Assembly: GCF_000376825.1 (NCBI RefSeq)
Contig: NZ_AQXW01000004.1
Span: 2,170,001 to 2,234,000 of the forward strand
DNA: 64,000 nt
From: Demetria terragena DSM 11295
GTDB lineage: Bacteria > Actinomycetota > Actinomycetes > Actinomycetales > Dermatophilaceae
Reading direction: 5' to 3'
Below the pieces are notes generated by a model. It was not told the DNA's origin. It searched no databases and saw only the letters and a list, made by a program, of their open reading frames with translations. Positions 48,805-58,562 of this stretch are shown one piece after another (position 1 is the stretch's first letter; each line of letters begins with the position of its first letter). The position numbers were made by a program, and so were the translations under genes.

Positions 48805-50370
48805 ATGACCAGCACCACAGCGCCGGGAAGCGTCCTCGTCACCATCGGCACCGGCAAGCCCTCCTTCGACGGCGTCGTCGCGGTGGCTCGCCATGAGGTG
48901 CCCGTCGCGCTGTCCGACGAGGCGGTCGCGGCGATCGAGCGCGCTCGCACTGTCATCGAGCAACTCGCGAGCGACACCGTCCCGCATTACGGCGTCTCCA
49001 CGGGGTTTGGGGCCCTCGCGAACCGCCATATCCCGCACGACATGAGGGCGCAACTGCAGCGCAGTCTCGTACGATCACACGCTGCCGGGTCCGGACCCGA
49101 GGTGGAGCGCGAGGTCGTCCGCGCGACGATGCTCTTGCGGCTTTCGACGCTCGCGACCGGCCACACCGGGGTGCGCCGCGAGACTGCCCAGGCCTATGCC
49201 GATCTGCTCAATTCGGGGCTGACCCCGGTCGTTCACGAGTACGGCTCGCTTGGCTGTTCTGGTGATCTCGCGCCGCTCGCGCACTGCGCGCTTGCTGTCA
49301 TGGGAGAGGGGCAGGTGCGAGACCGCGATGGTGAACTGCTCGATGCTGGCGAGGCGCTCCAGCAGCACGGCATCGTTCCTGTTGAACTGCGCGAGAAGGA
49401 GGGGCTCGCGTTGATCAATGGCACCGATGGGATGCTCGGCATGCTGGTCATGGCGATCAGCGATCTACGCCGCCTCCTGGTGACCGCCGACATCACCGCG
49501 GCGATGAGCGTTGAGGGTCTGATGGGCAGCGACGACGTCTTTGCCGCCGATCTGCAGGAGATCCGGCCGCACCCGGGCCAGGCAGCGAGCGCCGCCAACT
49601 TGCGAAAGCTCATGGCCGACAGCGCAATTCGCGAGAGTCATCGTGATCCGCATGAGTGCACTCGTGTGCAAGACGCCTACTCCTTGCGTTGTGCGCCCCA
49701 GGTGGCTGGTGCCGTACGCGACACGGTCGACCATGCCGCGTCGGTCGCTGAGCGCGAACTCGCCTCCGCCATCGACAATCCCGTCGTCACACGAGATGGG
49801 CGAGTCGAGAGCAATGGCAATTTCCACGGGGCGCCGGTGGCATATGTGCTCGATTTCCTCGCGATCGCCACCGCCGACTTGGCCAGCATCAGCGAGCGCC
49901 GCACCGACCGATTCCTCGACGCCGCACGCAACCATGGCCTCAACCCATTCCTCGCTGATGATCCGGGGGTCGACAGCGGCCACATGATCGCGCAATACAC
50001 CCAGGCTGCGATCGTCAGTGAGCTCAAACGTCTCGCCAACCCGGCAAGCGTCGACTCGATTCCTTCCAGTGCCATGCAGGAAGACCACGTTTCCATGGGC
50101 TGGTCTGCCGCGCGGAAGCTGCGCCGGTCCGTCGACGGCCTCACCCGCGTGCTCGGCATCGAACTCCTTACCGCGGCAAGAGGACTCGACCTGCGGGCCC
50201 CGCACGCGCCGTCCCCTGCGATCGCCGCCGTGATCGCGGCGCTACGGGAAGACGTCGATGGCCCTGGCACCGACCGGTACCTCGCACCCGAGATCGAGCA
50301 TGCGGTTCAACTCGTCGCGACCGGAGCCGCAGTCACGGCCGCAGAGTCTGTGACAGGCACGCTGTCATGA
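48805..50370 (+). CDS. hutH: Histidine ammonia-lyase
   Basis: The protein has 521 residues. The MIO-forming tripeptide is Cys151-Ser152-Gly153 (SLGCSGDLAPLAH), where most family members have Ala-Ser-Gly. Other signatures are YGVSTGFGALA (catalytic Tyr) and QDAYSLRCAPQVAG. It deaminates histidine to urocanate, the first step of the hut pathway. Start ATG 48805 has only a weak ribosome binding site. A 239-base gap with a repeat cluster separates it from hutU. Confidence 0.93.
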   Translation: MTSTTAPGSVLVTIGTGKPSFDGVVAVARHEVPVALSDEAVAAIERARTVIEQLASDTVPHYGVSTGFGALANRHIPHDMRAQLQRSLVRSHAAGSGPEVEREVVRATMLLRLSTLATGHTGVRRETAQAYADLLNSGLTPVVHEYGSLGCSGDLAPLAHCALAVMGEGQVRDRDGELLDAGEALQQHGIVPVELREKEGLALINGTDGMLGMLVMAISDLRRLLVTADITAAMSVEGLMGSDDVFAADLQEIRPHPGQAASAANLRKLMADSAIRESHRDPHECTRVQDAYSLRCAPQVAGAVRDTVDHAASVAERELASAIDNPVVTRDGRVESNGNFHGAPVAYVLDFLAIATADLASISERRTDRFLDAARNHGLNPFLADDPGVDSGHMIAQYTQAAIVSELKRLANPASVDSIPSSAMQEDHVSMGWSAARKLRRSVDGLTRVLGIELLTAARGLDLRAPHAPSPAIAAVIAALREDVDGPGTDRYLAPEIEHAVQLVATGAAVTAAESVTGTLS

Positions 50371-50402
50371 GCGGCTTGCTTCATTACTGGTTGAGCAGTC
50401 CC

Positions 50403-50478
50403 GATGAGCACTGGGTCGAGTAGGCCGGATGAGCGCCGGTCGAGTAGGCCGGAGCTTGCGGAGGCCGTATCGAGACCA
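50403..50478. repeat. Dispersed repeat cluster, copy 6, between hutH and hutU
   Basis: Two units of 24-25 bp (GATGAGC, then GGTCGAGTAGGCCG) at 50403 and 50428 run into the core GAGCTTGCGGAGGCCG and end TATCGAGACC. The core is of the same type as at 23.9 kb. It lies between hutH and hutU, where it could affect transcript stability or termination within the operon. The rest of the gap (50479-50609) shows only the hutU leader. Confidence 0.88.
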
Positions 50479-50609
50479 AGTGCGGCGACCGGCGAGGGCC
50501 CAACGCCCGCGCAGAACTCCTTGCACCTGCCCGGTGGCGGACTTGACTTTGGAGAACCGTTCGCTGAGGGCTTCCGCACGCATTCGACCGACGTCTGAAA
50601 GGACGACAC

Positions 50610-52268
50610 ATGATGGAAGGCGCCCGCCCCGTACGATCCCCGCGTGGCACGCAACTGACCGCTCAGTCGTGGTCGACCGAGGCCCCGCTGCGGATGCTGA
50701 TGAACAACCTCGACCCCGAGAATGCTGAGCGCCCAGACGATTTGGTCGTCTATGGCGGAACCGGTCGTGCCGCGCGCGACTGGAAGAGCTTCGATGCGAT
50801 GGTGCGTACCCTCACCACGCTTCGCCCCGACGAGACGATGCTCGTGCAATCCGGCAAACCGGTTGGCGTGATGCAAACCCACGAGTGGGCGCCGCGAGTC
50901 TTGCTTGCGAACTCGAACCTTGTGGGGGACTGGGCGACGTGGCCCGAGTTCCGCCGCCTGGAGCACCTCGGACTGACGATGTACGGCCAGATGACGGCCG
51001 GGTCGTGGATCTACATCGGCACCCAGGGCATCGTGCAAGGGACCTACGAAACCTTCGCCGCGGTCGCGGAGAAACGCTTCAACGGCACCCTCAAGAACAC
51101 CCTCACGCTCACCGCTGGCTGCGGAGGCATGGGCGGTGCGCAGCCGTTGTCGGTCACCCTCAACGACGGCGCGTGCCTCGTGGTCGACGTCGACCCGGCT
51201 CGGCTGAAGCGCCGCGTTGAGCACCGCTATCTCGACGAGGTCGCCGACGACCTCGACGATGCGATCAAGAAGTCCGTTGCCGCCAAGAATGAGGGGCGCG
51301 CCTGGTCGATCGGTGTGGTGGGCAATGCCGCCGACGTGTTCCCTGAACTGCTGCGCCGCGGCGTACCCGTCGACATCGTCACTGATCAGACCAGCGCTCA
51401 CGATCCGCTGTCCTACCTTCCCGAAGACATCGACCTTGCCGACTGGCAGGAATACGCCGAGAAGAAGCCCGAGGAGTTCACCGAGCGCGCGCAAGCCTCC
51501 ATGGCCAAGCACGTGCAAGCGATGGTCGAGTTCCAAGACGCCGGTGCCGAGGTGTTCGACTACGGCAATTCCATCCGCGACGAGGCGCGTCAAGGCGGGT
51601 ACGACCGCGCGTTCGAGTTTCCCGGGTTCGTGCCGGCATACATTCGACCGCTGTTCTGCGAGGGCAAGGGCCCGTTCCGTTGGGCGGCACTTTCGGGCGA
51701 CCCGAAAGACATCGCCGCGACCGACAAAGCCGTGCTCGACCTGTTCCCCGACAACGACCGGCTGCACAAGTGGATCCGCGGCGCGCAGGAGCGAATTGCC
51801 TTCCAGGGATTGCCTGCTCGCATTTGCTGGCTCGGCTACGGCGAGCGTGACAAGGCAGGGTTAGCGTTCAACGACCTGGTCGCCTCTGGTGCAGTCAGCG
51901 CCCCGATCGTCATTGGCCGCGACCACCTTGACTGCGGTTCCGTGGCATCGCCCTACCGCGAGACCGAGTCGATGGCCGACGGCTCCGACGCGATCGCCGA
52001 CTGGCCGCTGCTGAACGCGATGGTCGCGACCTCCTCGGGCGCCGACTGGGTGTCGATTCACCACGGTGGCGGAGTGGGGATCGGTCGGTCCATCCATGCC
52101 GGGCAGGTTTCGCTGGCCGATGGCACGGCACTGGCCGCCGAGAAGTTGGCCCGGGTGCTCACCAACGACCCCGGAATGGGCGTCATCCGCCACGTCGACG
52201 CGGGATACGACCGCGCAGAGGAGGTCGCGCGCGAGCGGGGCGTACGCGTCCCGATGCTGGAAGGATGA
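50610..52268 (+). CDS. hutU: Urocanate hydratase
   Basis: The protein has 552 residues. The NAD-binding region has [14 protein letters not shown] and [19 protein letters not shown]. The active-site Cys lies in [13 protein letters not shown], and [10 protein letters not shown] and [19 protein letters not shown] are standard. It converts urocanate to 4-imidazolone-5-propionate. ATG 50610 follows AAAGGA by seven bases, with a second ATG at 50613. Four bases separate it from the M20 gene. Confidence 0.95.
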   Translation: MMEGARPVRSPRGTQLTAQSWSTEAPLRMLMNNLDPENAERPDDLVVYGGTGRAARDWKSFDAMVRTLTTLRPDETMLVQSGKPVGVMQTHEWAPRVLLANSNLVGDWATWPEFRRLEHLGLTMYGQMTAGSWIYIGTQGIVQGTYETFAAVAEKRFNGTLKNTLTLTAGCGGMGGAQPLSVTLNDGACLVVDVDPARLKRRVEHRYLDEVADDLDDAIKKSVAAKNEGRAWSIGVVGNAADVFPELLRRGVPVDIVTDQTSAHDPLSYLPEDIDLADWQEYAEKKPEEFTERAQASMAKHVQAMVEFQDAGAEVFDYGNSIRDEARQGGYDRAFEFPGFVPAYIRPLFCEGKGPFRWAALSGDPKDIAATDKAVLDLFPDNDRLHKWIRGAQERIAFQGLPARICWLGYGERDKAGLAFNDLVASGAVSAPIVIGRDHLDCGSVASPYRETESMADGSDAIADWPLLNAMVATSSGADWVSIHHGGGVGIGRSIHAGQVSLADGTALAAEKLARVLTNDPGMGVIRHVDAGYDRAEEVARERGVRVPMLEG

Positions 52269-52272
52269 GGTC

Positions 52273-53490
52273 GTGACCGACGCGCTGCGTGAGTTTGACC
52301 GCATGTGGGCCGAACTCGAACCCATTGGTCGAGACGCGCGCACCGGTGGCTACCACCGCTTCGCCTGGACCCGGGAGGACCACACCCTGCGCGAGTGGTT
52401 CGCGGGTGAGTGTGCTCGGTTGGGGCTCGACCTCACCCAGGACCGGATGGGCAACCAGTGGGCATGGTGGGGTGACCCTGACGCAGCCCCTGGCATCGTG
52501 ACCGGGTCACATCTGGACTCCGTGCCAGACGGCGGTGCCTACGACGGGCCCTTGGGTGTCGTGAGCGCGCTGGCGGCAGTAGATGCGTTGCAACAAAAGG
52601 GTTTTCAGTCCACCCGTCCGATCGGCGTCGTCAATTTCGGAGACGAGGAGGGTGCGCGTTTCGGCGTGGCGTGCGCTGGCTCTCGCGTGATCACCGGCGC
52701 GCTCTCCGCTGAGCGCGCGCTCGGTTTGTCCGACGCTGATGGTGTGACCATGGCCGAAGCACTGAGCGCAGCAGGACGGTCCACCTCGATCGGCCCCGAC
52801 CCACAGACGCTGGCGCGTATCGACGCGTTTGTTGAGTTGCACGTTGAGCAAGGTCGGGCCATGGCCGATCCGCAGCAGTACGACCAGAGCACCTCCGCCG
52901 TCGCTGTCGCCACCGACATTTGGCCGCATGGCAGATGGAGAGCGGAGCTTCCTGGAGTCGCCAATCATGCCGGAACCACTCGTCTAGAGGACCGCGACGA
53001 TGCGTTGCTCAAAGCGACTGAGGTGATCACGGCGGCGAGGTTGCGAGCGGCTCAGTACGGGTGCGTCGCAACGGTCGGGCGAATGTCCCTGCAGCCCAAC
53101 GGGATCAACGCCGTGCCAGCGCACGTGACGGCATACCTCGATGCGCGGGGACCTGATGCTGATGCTGTCCAGCGGACGATTGCGGATCTCGCCGCGCTCG
53201 TGCGTGATCTCGGCGGTGAGTGGCACGAAGATTCCTGGACACCGAGCACACCGTTCGACGACGAGTTGTCCGCGCGAGTGCGGCGCACGCTCGGCGAGTC
53301 GACTCCGGCGCTCGGAACGGGAGCTGGACACGATGCAGGCATCCTGGCTAACGCGGGAGTGCGTACGGCCATGCTGTTCGTGCGCAACCCGACGGGCGTC
53401 TCGCATGCACCGAGTGAGTTTGCTGAGCCGGTGGATTGCCATGCTGGTGTCGAAGCACTGATCACCGTGCTGGAGGACCTCGCATCGTGA
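52273..53490 (+). CDS. M20 family amidohydrolase (allantoate amidohydrolase/AllC-like) in the hut operon
   Basis: The protein has 405 residues from GTG 52273. The Zn-binding M20 motifs are GSHLDSVPDGGAYDGPLGV, GDEEGARFGVACAGSR, ELHVEQGR and a C-terminal SHAPSEF. It belongs to the AllC/hydantoin utilisation/beta-ureidopropionase group. Its position between hutU and hutF, coupled by a GTGA overlap, suggests it acts on N-formyl-L-glutamate in place of the missing HutG, or on a related ureido or formyl compound. The reaction is inference from context. Confidence 0.85.
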   Translation: MTDALREFDRMWAELEPIGRDARTGGYHRFAWTREDHTLREWFAGECARLGLDLTQDRMGNQWAWWGDPDAAPGIVTGSHLDSVPDGGAYDGPLGVVSALAAVDALQQKGFQSTRPIGVVNFGDEEGARFGVACAGSRVITGALSAERALGLSDADGVTMAEALSAAGRSTSIGPDPQTLARIDAFVELHVEQGRAMADPQQYDQSTSAVAVATDIWPHGRWRAELPGVANHAGTTRLEDRDDALLKATEVITAARLRAAQYGCVATVGRMSLQPNGINAVPAHVTAYLDARGPDADAVQRTIADLAALVRDLGGEWHEDSWTPSTPFDDELSARVRRTLGESTPALGTGAGHDAGILANAGVRTAMLFVRNPTGVSHAPSEFAEPVDCHAGVEALITVLEDLAS

Positions 53491-54803
53491 GCGTCTACTG
53501 GGCCGAAAACGCTTTCCTGCCAGCGGGGCTCGCACACAACGTGCGCTTCGAAATCGACAAGAGTCGCTTCGTCACGATCACTCCCGACGTTCCGCAGGAT
53601 GAGGCATACAAACTTCCTGGCGTGGTTCTTCCCGGGCTCGCCAACTGCCACAGCCATGCCTTCCATCGCGCGCTGCGCGGACGTACGCACCATGGCGGTG
53701 GAACGTTTTGGACCTGGCGCGAGCAGATGTATGCGATCGCTGGTCGGCTCGACCCGGACACCTACCTCACCCTCGCGCGAGCCGTCTATGCCGAAATGGC
53801 GTTGGCCGGGATCACCAGCGTGGGGGAGTTCCACTACCTGCACCACGCACCGGGCGGCGGACAGTATGCCGACCCCAACGACATGGGTGAGGCGCTGCGG
53901 CAAGCGGCTCGGGACGCCGGGGTCAGACTGACGTTGCTCGACACCTGCTATCTCGCAGGGGGATTGAACGCCGATGGACACCTTCCGCTCGTGGGCGTTC
54001 AGGAGCGGTTTGGCGACCGCGACGCACACGCCTGGTCGACGCGGGTGTCTCGGTTGCGCGAAGATGACCAATTTCGTGTGGGCGCAGCGGTGCACTCGGT
54101 GCGCGCCGTTCCCCGGGAACACCTGGCGACGATTCGCGAGGCTGCCGCGGGGCGGCCGCTGCATGCGCACGTGTCTGAACAACCAGGCGAGAACGATGCC
54201 TGCCACGCTTTCTATGGACTCAGTCCGACTGCGCTATTTCACGAGGCCGGCATGGTCGACGACCAGTTCAGCGCTGTTCATGCGACTCATCTGAGCGACG
54301 CTGACGTCCGTGCGCTCGGATCTGTGCGCGCCACCGCGTGCTTTTGCCCGACGACCGAACGTGACCTTGCCGATGGCATCGGGCCGGCACGTGGCCTGCT
54401 CGACGCCGGGGCGCAGCTCAGCCTCGGTTCGGATCAGCATGCCGTCATCGACATCCTCGAAGAGGCGCGCGCCCTTGAAATGCATGAGCGACTGAACACG
54501 CTGCAACGAGGGCGGATTCAGCCTGATGAACTGTTGTCTGCGGCTACCGCACACGGCACGATTGGCTGGCCGGAGGTGGGGCGCCTCGCGGTTGCCCAGC
54601 GCGCCGATCTCGTCGCCGTCCGACTCGATACCGTTCGAACGGCCGGAGTGGATCCGGCTCAGATCGTGCTCGCGGCGAGTGCCGGTGACATTGACACCGT
54701 CATCCGGGATGGTGAGGTCGTCGTCTCGGGCGGCGAGCATCGCCTTGGTGACGTGGGGCGAATGCTGAACGACGCGATCACACCCCTCTGGACGGAGAAC
54801 TGA
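53487..54803 (+). CDS. hutF: Formimidoylglutamate deiminase
   Basis: The protein has 438 residues. The amidohydrolase metal ligands are [28 protein letters not shown] and [18 protein letters not shown] and WREQMY are characteristic of HutF. It converts N-formimino-L-glutamate to N-formyl-L-glutamate and ammonia. GTG 53487 overlaps the preceding stop (GTGA), and its own stop touches the hutI ATG (TGATG). Confidence 0.92.
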   Translation: MSVYWAENAFLPAGLAHNVRFEIDKSRFVTITPDVPQDEAYKLPGVVLPGLANCHSHAFHRALRGRTHHGGGTFWTWREQMYAIAGRLDPDTYLTLARAVYAEMALAGITSVGEFHYLHHAPGGGQYADPNDMGEALRQAARDAGVRLTLLDTCYLAGGLNADGHLPLVGVQERFGDRDAHAWSTRVSRLREDDQFRVGAAVHSVRAVPREHLATIREAAAGRPLHAHVSEQPGENDACHAFYGLSPTALFHEAGMVDDQFSAVHATHLSDADVRALGSVRATACFCPTTERDLADGIGPARGLLDAGAQLSLGSDQHAVIDILEEARALEMHERLNTLQRGRIQPDELLSAATAHGTIGWPEVGRLAVAQRADLVAVRLDTVRTAGVDPAQIVLAASAGDIDTVIRDGEVVVSGGEHRLGDVGRMLNDAITPLWTEN

Positions 54804-55966
54804 TGACCAGCACCGTCGTCACCAACATCGGCGAGCTCCTCACCAACGACCCCGAAGCCGGCGAGGGCGAGCTCGGTCTGGTCAACCAGGCCGCTGTCGT
54901 CATCGACGCCGATGAGATCGTGTGGGTCGGCCTCGCGGCTGAGGCTCCGGCGGCAGACCAGCGCGTCGATGTCGAGGGGCGTGCAGTCATCCCGGGCTTC
55001 GTCGATAGCCATGCGCATCTCGTCTTCGCCGGCGACCGCTCCGCCGAGTTCGCCGCGCGTATGACCGGCGAGGCGTACGACGGCGGTGGCATTGCGGTCT
55101 CAGTCGCCGCGACTCGGGACGCCTCGGATGATCAGTTGCGGGCGCTCGTCACCCGTCGAGTTGCCGAGATGCGTTCACAAGGAACGACGACGGTCGAGAT
55201 CAAGAGCGGATATGGACTGACCGTCGAAGACGAGGCACGAGCACTACGAATCGCTGCCGAGTTCACCTCCGAGACGACGTTTCTTGGCGCGCATGTTGTC
55301 CCGCCCGAGATGCGTGCCGGCCGGGATGCCTACGTCGACCTGGTCGTCGGCGACATGCTCACCGCGTGCGCACCGCACGCCCGCTGGATCGATGTTTTCT
55401 GTGAGCCGCACAGCCCGCATGCCTTCACCGAGGATGAGTCCCGAAGGGTGCTACGCGCCGGGCAGGAAGCAGGTCTACTGGCCCGGGTCCACGGCAATCA
55501 GCTGGGCGAGGGACCGGGGGTGCGCCTTGCGGTGGAGGTTGGCGCCGCGTCCGTTGACCACTGCACGTATTTGGCCGACTCTGACATTGATGCGCTTGCG
55601 GCGAGCGACACGGTAGCCACCCTTCTACCTGGCGTGGAGTTCTCGACCAGATCGCCCTACCCCGATGCCCGCCGGTTGATTGACGCCGGTGTCCAGGTCG
55701 CGATTGCGAGCGACTGCAATCCGGGAACCTGCTATTCCAGTTCGATCCCCACGGCGATCGCCCTCGCCGTGCGCGAGATGGGCATGACGCCTGCCGAGGC
55801 ACTCATAGCTGCGACCCTCGGCGCTGCGGCCTCGTTGCGCCGAGACGACGTCGGGCGCGTGAGTGTCGGAGCGCGCGCCGACCTCGCGGTGCTCGACGCG
55901 CCGTCGTACCTGCACATTCCGTACCGCGCGGGTGTGCCCATCGCGTCGACGTTGGACGTCGGGTAA
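54803..55966 (+). CDS. hutI: Imidazolonepropionase
   Basis: The protein has 387 residues. Metal and substrate motifs are [40 protein letters not shown] and [13 protein letters not shown]. It hydrolyses imidazolonepropionate to formiminoglutamate. It is the last gene of the hut operon on this strand and converges with the hydroxypyruvate-isomerase-like pseudogene 23 bases later. Confidence 0.94.
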   Translation: MTSTVVTNIGELLTNDPEAGEGELGLVNQAAVVIDADEIVWVGLAAEAPAADQRVDVEGRAVIPGFVDSHAHLVFAGDRSAEFAARMTGEAYDGGGIAVSVAATRDASDDQLRALVTRRVAEMRSQGTTTVEIKSGYGLTVEDEARALRIAAEFTSETTFLGAHVVPPEMRAGRDAYVDLVVGDMLTACAPHARWIDVFCEPHSPHAFTEDESRRVLRAGQEAGLLARVHGNQLGEGPGVRLAVEVGAASVDHCTYLADSDIDALAASDTVATLLPGVEFSTRSPYPDARRLIDAGVQVAIASDCNPGTCYSSSIPTAIALAVREMGMTPAEALIAATLGAAASLRRDDVGRVSVGARADLAVLDAPSYLHIPYRAGVPIASTLDVG

Positions 55967-55988
55967 TCCGCAGGCTGCACATACGCTC

Positions 55989-56618
55989 TCACAGCGTGAA
56001 CGCGTAGCGAAAGCGTTCGAGCGCGACCTCCGGCTCACCGCTCGCCCAGGACTCAAGTCCAATGGTGCCGCGATATCCCGCGTCGGCCAAGGCGCGCGCC
56101 ACCGATGAGTAGTTGATCTCGCCAGTGCCCGGTTCGCATCGACCTGGTACGTCGGCGACCTGAATCTCGCCGATCATGGCAGAGCGCTCCGGCACAGTTC
56201 GATGAGATTCCCCTCGCCGATCTGAGCGTGATACAAGTCGAGCATCAAACGCAGGTGGGGGATGTCGACCGCCTTGACCAACTCAGGGCAGTCCGACGCA
56301 AGGGCAAACGGCGTGCCTGGGTGGTCGACGGCCGTGTTGAGATTCTCCAGGACGAACACCACATCGTGCTCCCGCGCGAGATCCGCAAGTCGCTGAAGGA
56401 TTTTCACGGCAGCTGGCCGCATCGGCCCGGTGACGGAGTTGACCGGTGTGACAGCGTAATGCCTCCAGGTCCTCGAGGTTGTGTTTGGTCCAGTTCCAGA
56501 TCTCGCACTGGAAGCCAAGATCAGTGATGCGGCGGATGCGTTCGGCCATCGGCAGGTCTAGGAAGATCATCTCCGCGCATGCGGCAAGCGTGAAGGGCAT
56601 CGGCGCGGTAGAGGTCAC
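55989..56618 (-). pseudogene. Frameshifted hydroxypyruvate isomerase-like (Hyi) gene
   Basis: Three fragments in different frames follow one another as in a single TIM-barrel Hyi/IolI-like protein. The first, PFTLAACAEMIFLDLPMAERI to NLEDLEAL, starts at ATG 56618 or 56600 and runs to about 56450. The second, VTPVNSVTGPM to VLENLNTAVDHPGTPFA and LMLDLYHAQIGEGNL, runs to about 56185. The third, IGEIQVADVPGRCEPGTGEI to the stop, ends at 55989. The total of 210 codons is about 50 short of the usual 260; the missing piece is at the first junction. It lies last in the inositol operon, 23 bases after the iolG gene. Confidence 0.75.
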
Positions 56619-56641
56619 GAGTCAGCCTTGAGCACTATCGA

Positions 56642-57640
56642 TCACTCGACTTCGGGCAGCGAAACCGAAACAGGGCGTCCGGAGGCGAGTGACTCCATCC
56701 CGGCCGTGCACACGACGGTCGAGGCAAGGCCGTCCCACGCGGTAGGGCCGACCACTTCACCGCGTCTGGTGGCCCCGACCCACGATTGCACCTCGCGGTC
56801 GTAGGCATCGGCGAAACGCACCCTGAAATCGTCGGGAATGCTTCCGCCCCAACGGTTCTGTGAACGGATCAACGTGCCACCGCCCAAGCCGACCGTGAGG
56901 CTGCCATGCTCAAGCGTGGCCTCACAGCGCACTTCATAACCGACCTGGCAGTTCACGAACACCTCGTTGGTCACCATGCCGCCGCCAGCCATTTTGAAGA
57001 TCGCGATCTGCGGGTCGACCATGCCGTCGTGGGCGAGCGATGACGGCGCGGGCGAATGCACGGTGATCTCGGTGATCTCTTGACCAAAGAGCCACCGCAC
57101 CGTGTCGACCTCGTGCACGAGTGAGTCGCGGACCGCCATCTCGGACAGGAAGTCCGTGGGGACCGCCTTATTGCGATGCACGTTGTGCACGAGGAGAAGC
57201 CGACCGAAATCGTCGTCGTCGATGTGGCGCTTCATCTCGAGATACTCCGGATCGAAGCGGCGCATGAACCCGACTTGAATCAGCGGTGTCCCGCCCGCTC
57301 GCTCGGCCTCGACCACGCGGCGTGAGGACTCCGCGTCCATCGTCAGCGGCTTCTCGCAGAGTGCGTACTTGCCCGCGTCGATACAGGCCAGCAGTTGTTC
57401 CTCGTGCACAAAACCGGGAGAGGCGATGATCACGGCGTCGACGTCTTCATCGGCGATCAGTGCCAGTGGGTCGGCAAAGGCGCGGACTCCGTATGCCGTC
57501 GCCAGCTGCTCCGCCGTGGTGGTGTCTGGATCGGCCACTGCCGCAAGCACTGCGCCACCGAGAGAGGAGGTGACGCGGTCAGCGTGGTCGGCGCCCATCT
57601 TGCCGACGCCGATGACACCGACGCGCAGAGGGTTGGTCAT
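56642..57640 (-). CDS. iolG: Gfo/Idh/MocA oxidoreductase, probable inositol 2-dehydrogenase
   Basis: The protein has 332 residues. The N-terminal NAD fold is VGVIGVGKMGADHADRV. The catalytic Lys motif is in YALCEKPLTMD, and HEVDTVRWLFGQEI carries the active-site His/Asp. In the iol operon it most likely oxidises myo-inositol to scyllo-inosose, or a stereoisomer. A second family member is at the right edge of the window. Upstream, 22 bases separate it from iolE. Confidence 0.85.
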   Translation of the reverse strand: MTNPLRVGVIGVGKMGADHADRVTSSLGGAVLAAVADPDTTTAEQLATAYGVRAFADPLALIADEDVDAVIIASPGFVHEEQLLACIDAGKYALCEKPLTMDAESSRRVVEAERAGGTPLIQVGFMRRFDPEYLEMKRHIDDDDFGRLLLVHNVHRNKAVPTDFLSEMAVRDSLVHEVDTVRWLFGQEITEITVHSPAPSSLAHDGMVDPQIAIFKMAGGGMVTNEVFVNCQVGYEVRCEATLEHGSLTVGLGGGTLIRSQNRWGGSIPDDFRVRFADAYDREVQSWVGATRRGEVVGPTAWDGLASTVVCTAGMESLASGRPVSVSLPEVE

Positions 57641-57662
57641 GGGGTGCTCCTGGATGGTCGGG

Positions 57663-58562
57663 TTAGCGGAGTGGTCCGCAGGACTGCAGATACGACAAGG
57701 TGCGGGTTGCGATGGGCAGGGGGACGTCCGGCTCGCAGGGGTACAGATCCTGCTCGACGATCGCGAAGAGCTCGACGTGATCTAGTGCTGCCAGCGCTTC
57801 CAGCACGGGCGGCATGGGCGGTATGCCCTGGGGTGGCTCGCACATCGCGCCAAGCTTGACCGCCTCGCCGAAGCCGAGGCCCTCGGCGCGTACCTTCTCC
57901 ATGATCTTGGGGTCCACCTGCTTGAGGTGGGCATACCCGATGCGCTCGGGGTAGTCCTGGATCAGTTTGAGGTTGTCACCCTCGCAGTAAGAGATGTGCC
58001 CGGTGTCGAGGCAGATCGACACGTGCTCGGGGTCGGTCTCGGCGAGGAATCGCTCGACATTGGCATGAGTGTCGACGTGTGTGTCGGCATGTGGGTGGAA
58101 CTGGATCTGAAGGCCAAACTCCTCGCGGATCCGTCGGCCGAGTTCGTTCATGCGCTCGGCATACGTCGCCCACTGCGCATCGGGCATGGCCTGGTCCTCG
58201 AGTACCTCCCCACTGACAGGGTCGCGCCAAAACTCTGGGATGACCACCAGGTGCTTTGCACCCATGGCAGCGGTGAGCTTGGCGGCAGCAGAAACGTCGT
58301 TCCACGTTGAGTCCCAACCGCTTTCGCGATGCAGGTGCTCGAAGATCGTGCCTGCAGTCACGGTCAGTCCGCGCTGGTCGATCTCGTCCTGAAGCCGCTT
58401 GGGGTCGGTCGGGAGGTAGCCGTAGGGACCGAGTTCGATGCGTGTGTATCCGGCCTGTGCGACCTCGTCCAGGAAGCGCTGCCAGGGCACCTGCACGGGG
58501 TCCTCGGCATTCCAGACGCCCCAACTGTCCGGGGCGCTTCCAATGAGGGCGGGGTTGGTCAT
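57663..58562 (-). CDS. iolE: myo-Inosose-2 dehydratase
   Basis: The protein has 299 residues. It is a TIM-barrel xylose-isomerase-like protein beginning with the IolE signature GSAPDSWGVW. Metal-site residues occur in QFHPHADTHVDT, ICLDTGHISYCEGD and YAHLKQVDP. It dehydrates scyllo-inosose to the diketone used by IolD. ATG 58562 overlaps the iolD stop (ATGA), and its AAAGGAG site lies in the last codons of iolD, just beyond the repeat. Confidence 0.92.
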   Translation of the reverse strand: MTNPALIGSAPDSWGVWNAEDPVQVPWQRFLDEVAQAGYTRIELGPYGYLPTDPKRLQDEIDQRGLTVTAGTIFEHLHRESGWDSTWNDVSAAAKLTAAMGAKHLVVIPEFWRDPVSGEVLEDQAMPDAQWATYAERMNELGRRIREEFGLQIQFHPHADTHVDTHANVERFLAETDPEHVSICLDTGHISYCEGDNLKLIQDYPERIGYAHLKQVDPKIMEKVRAEGLGFGEAVKLGAMCEPPQGIPPMPPVLEALAALDHVELFAIVEQDLYPCEPDVPLPIATRTLSYLQSCGPLR

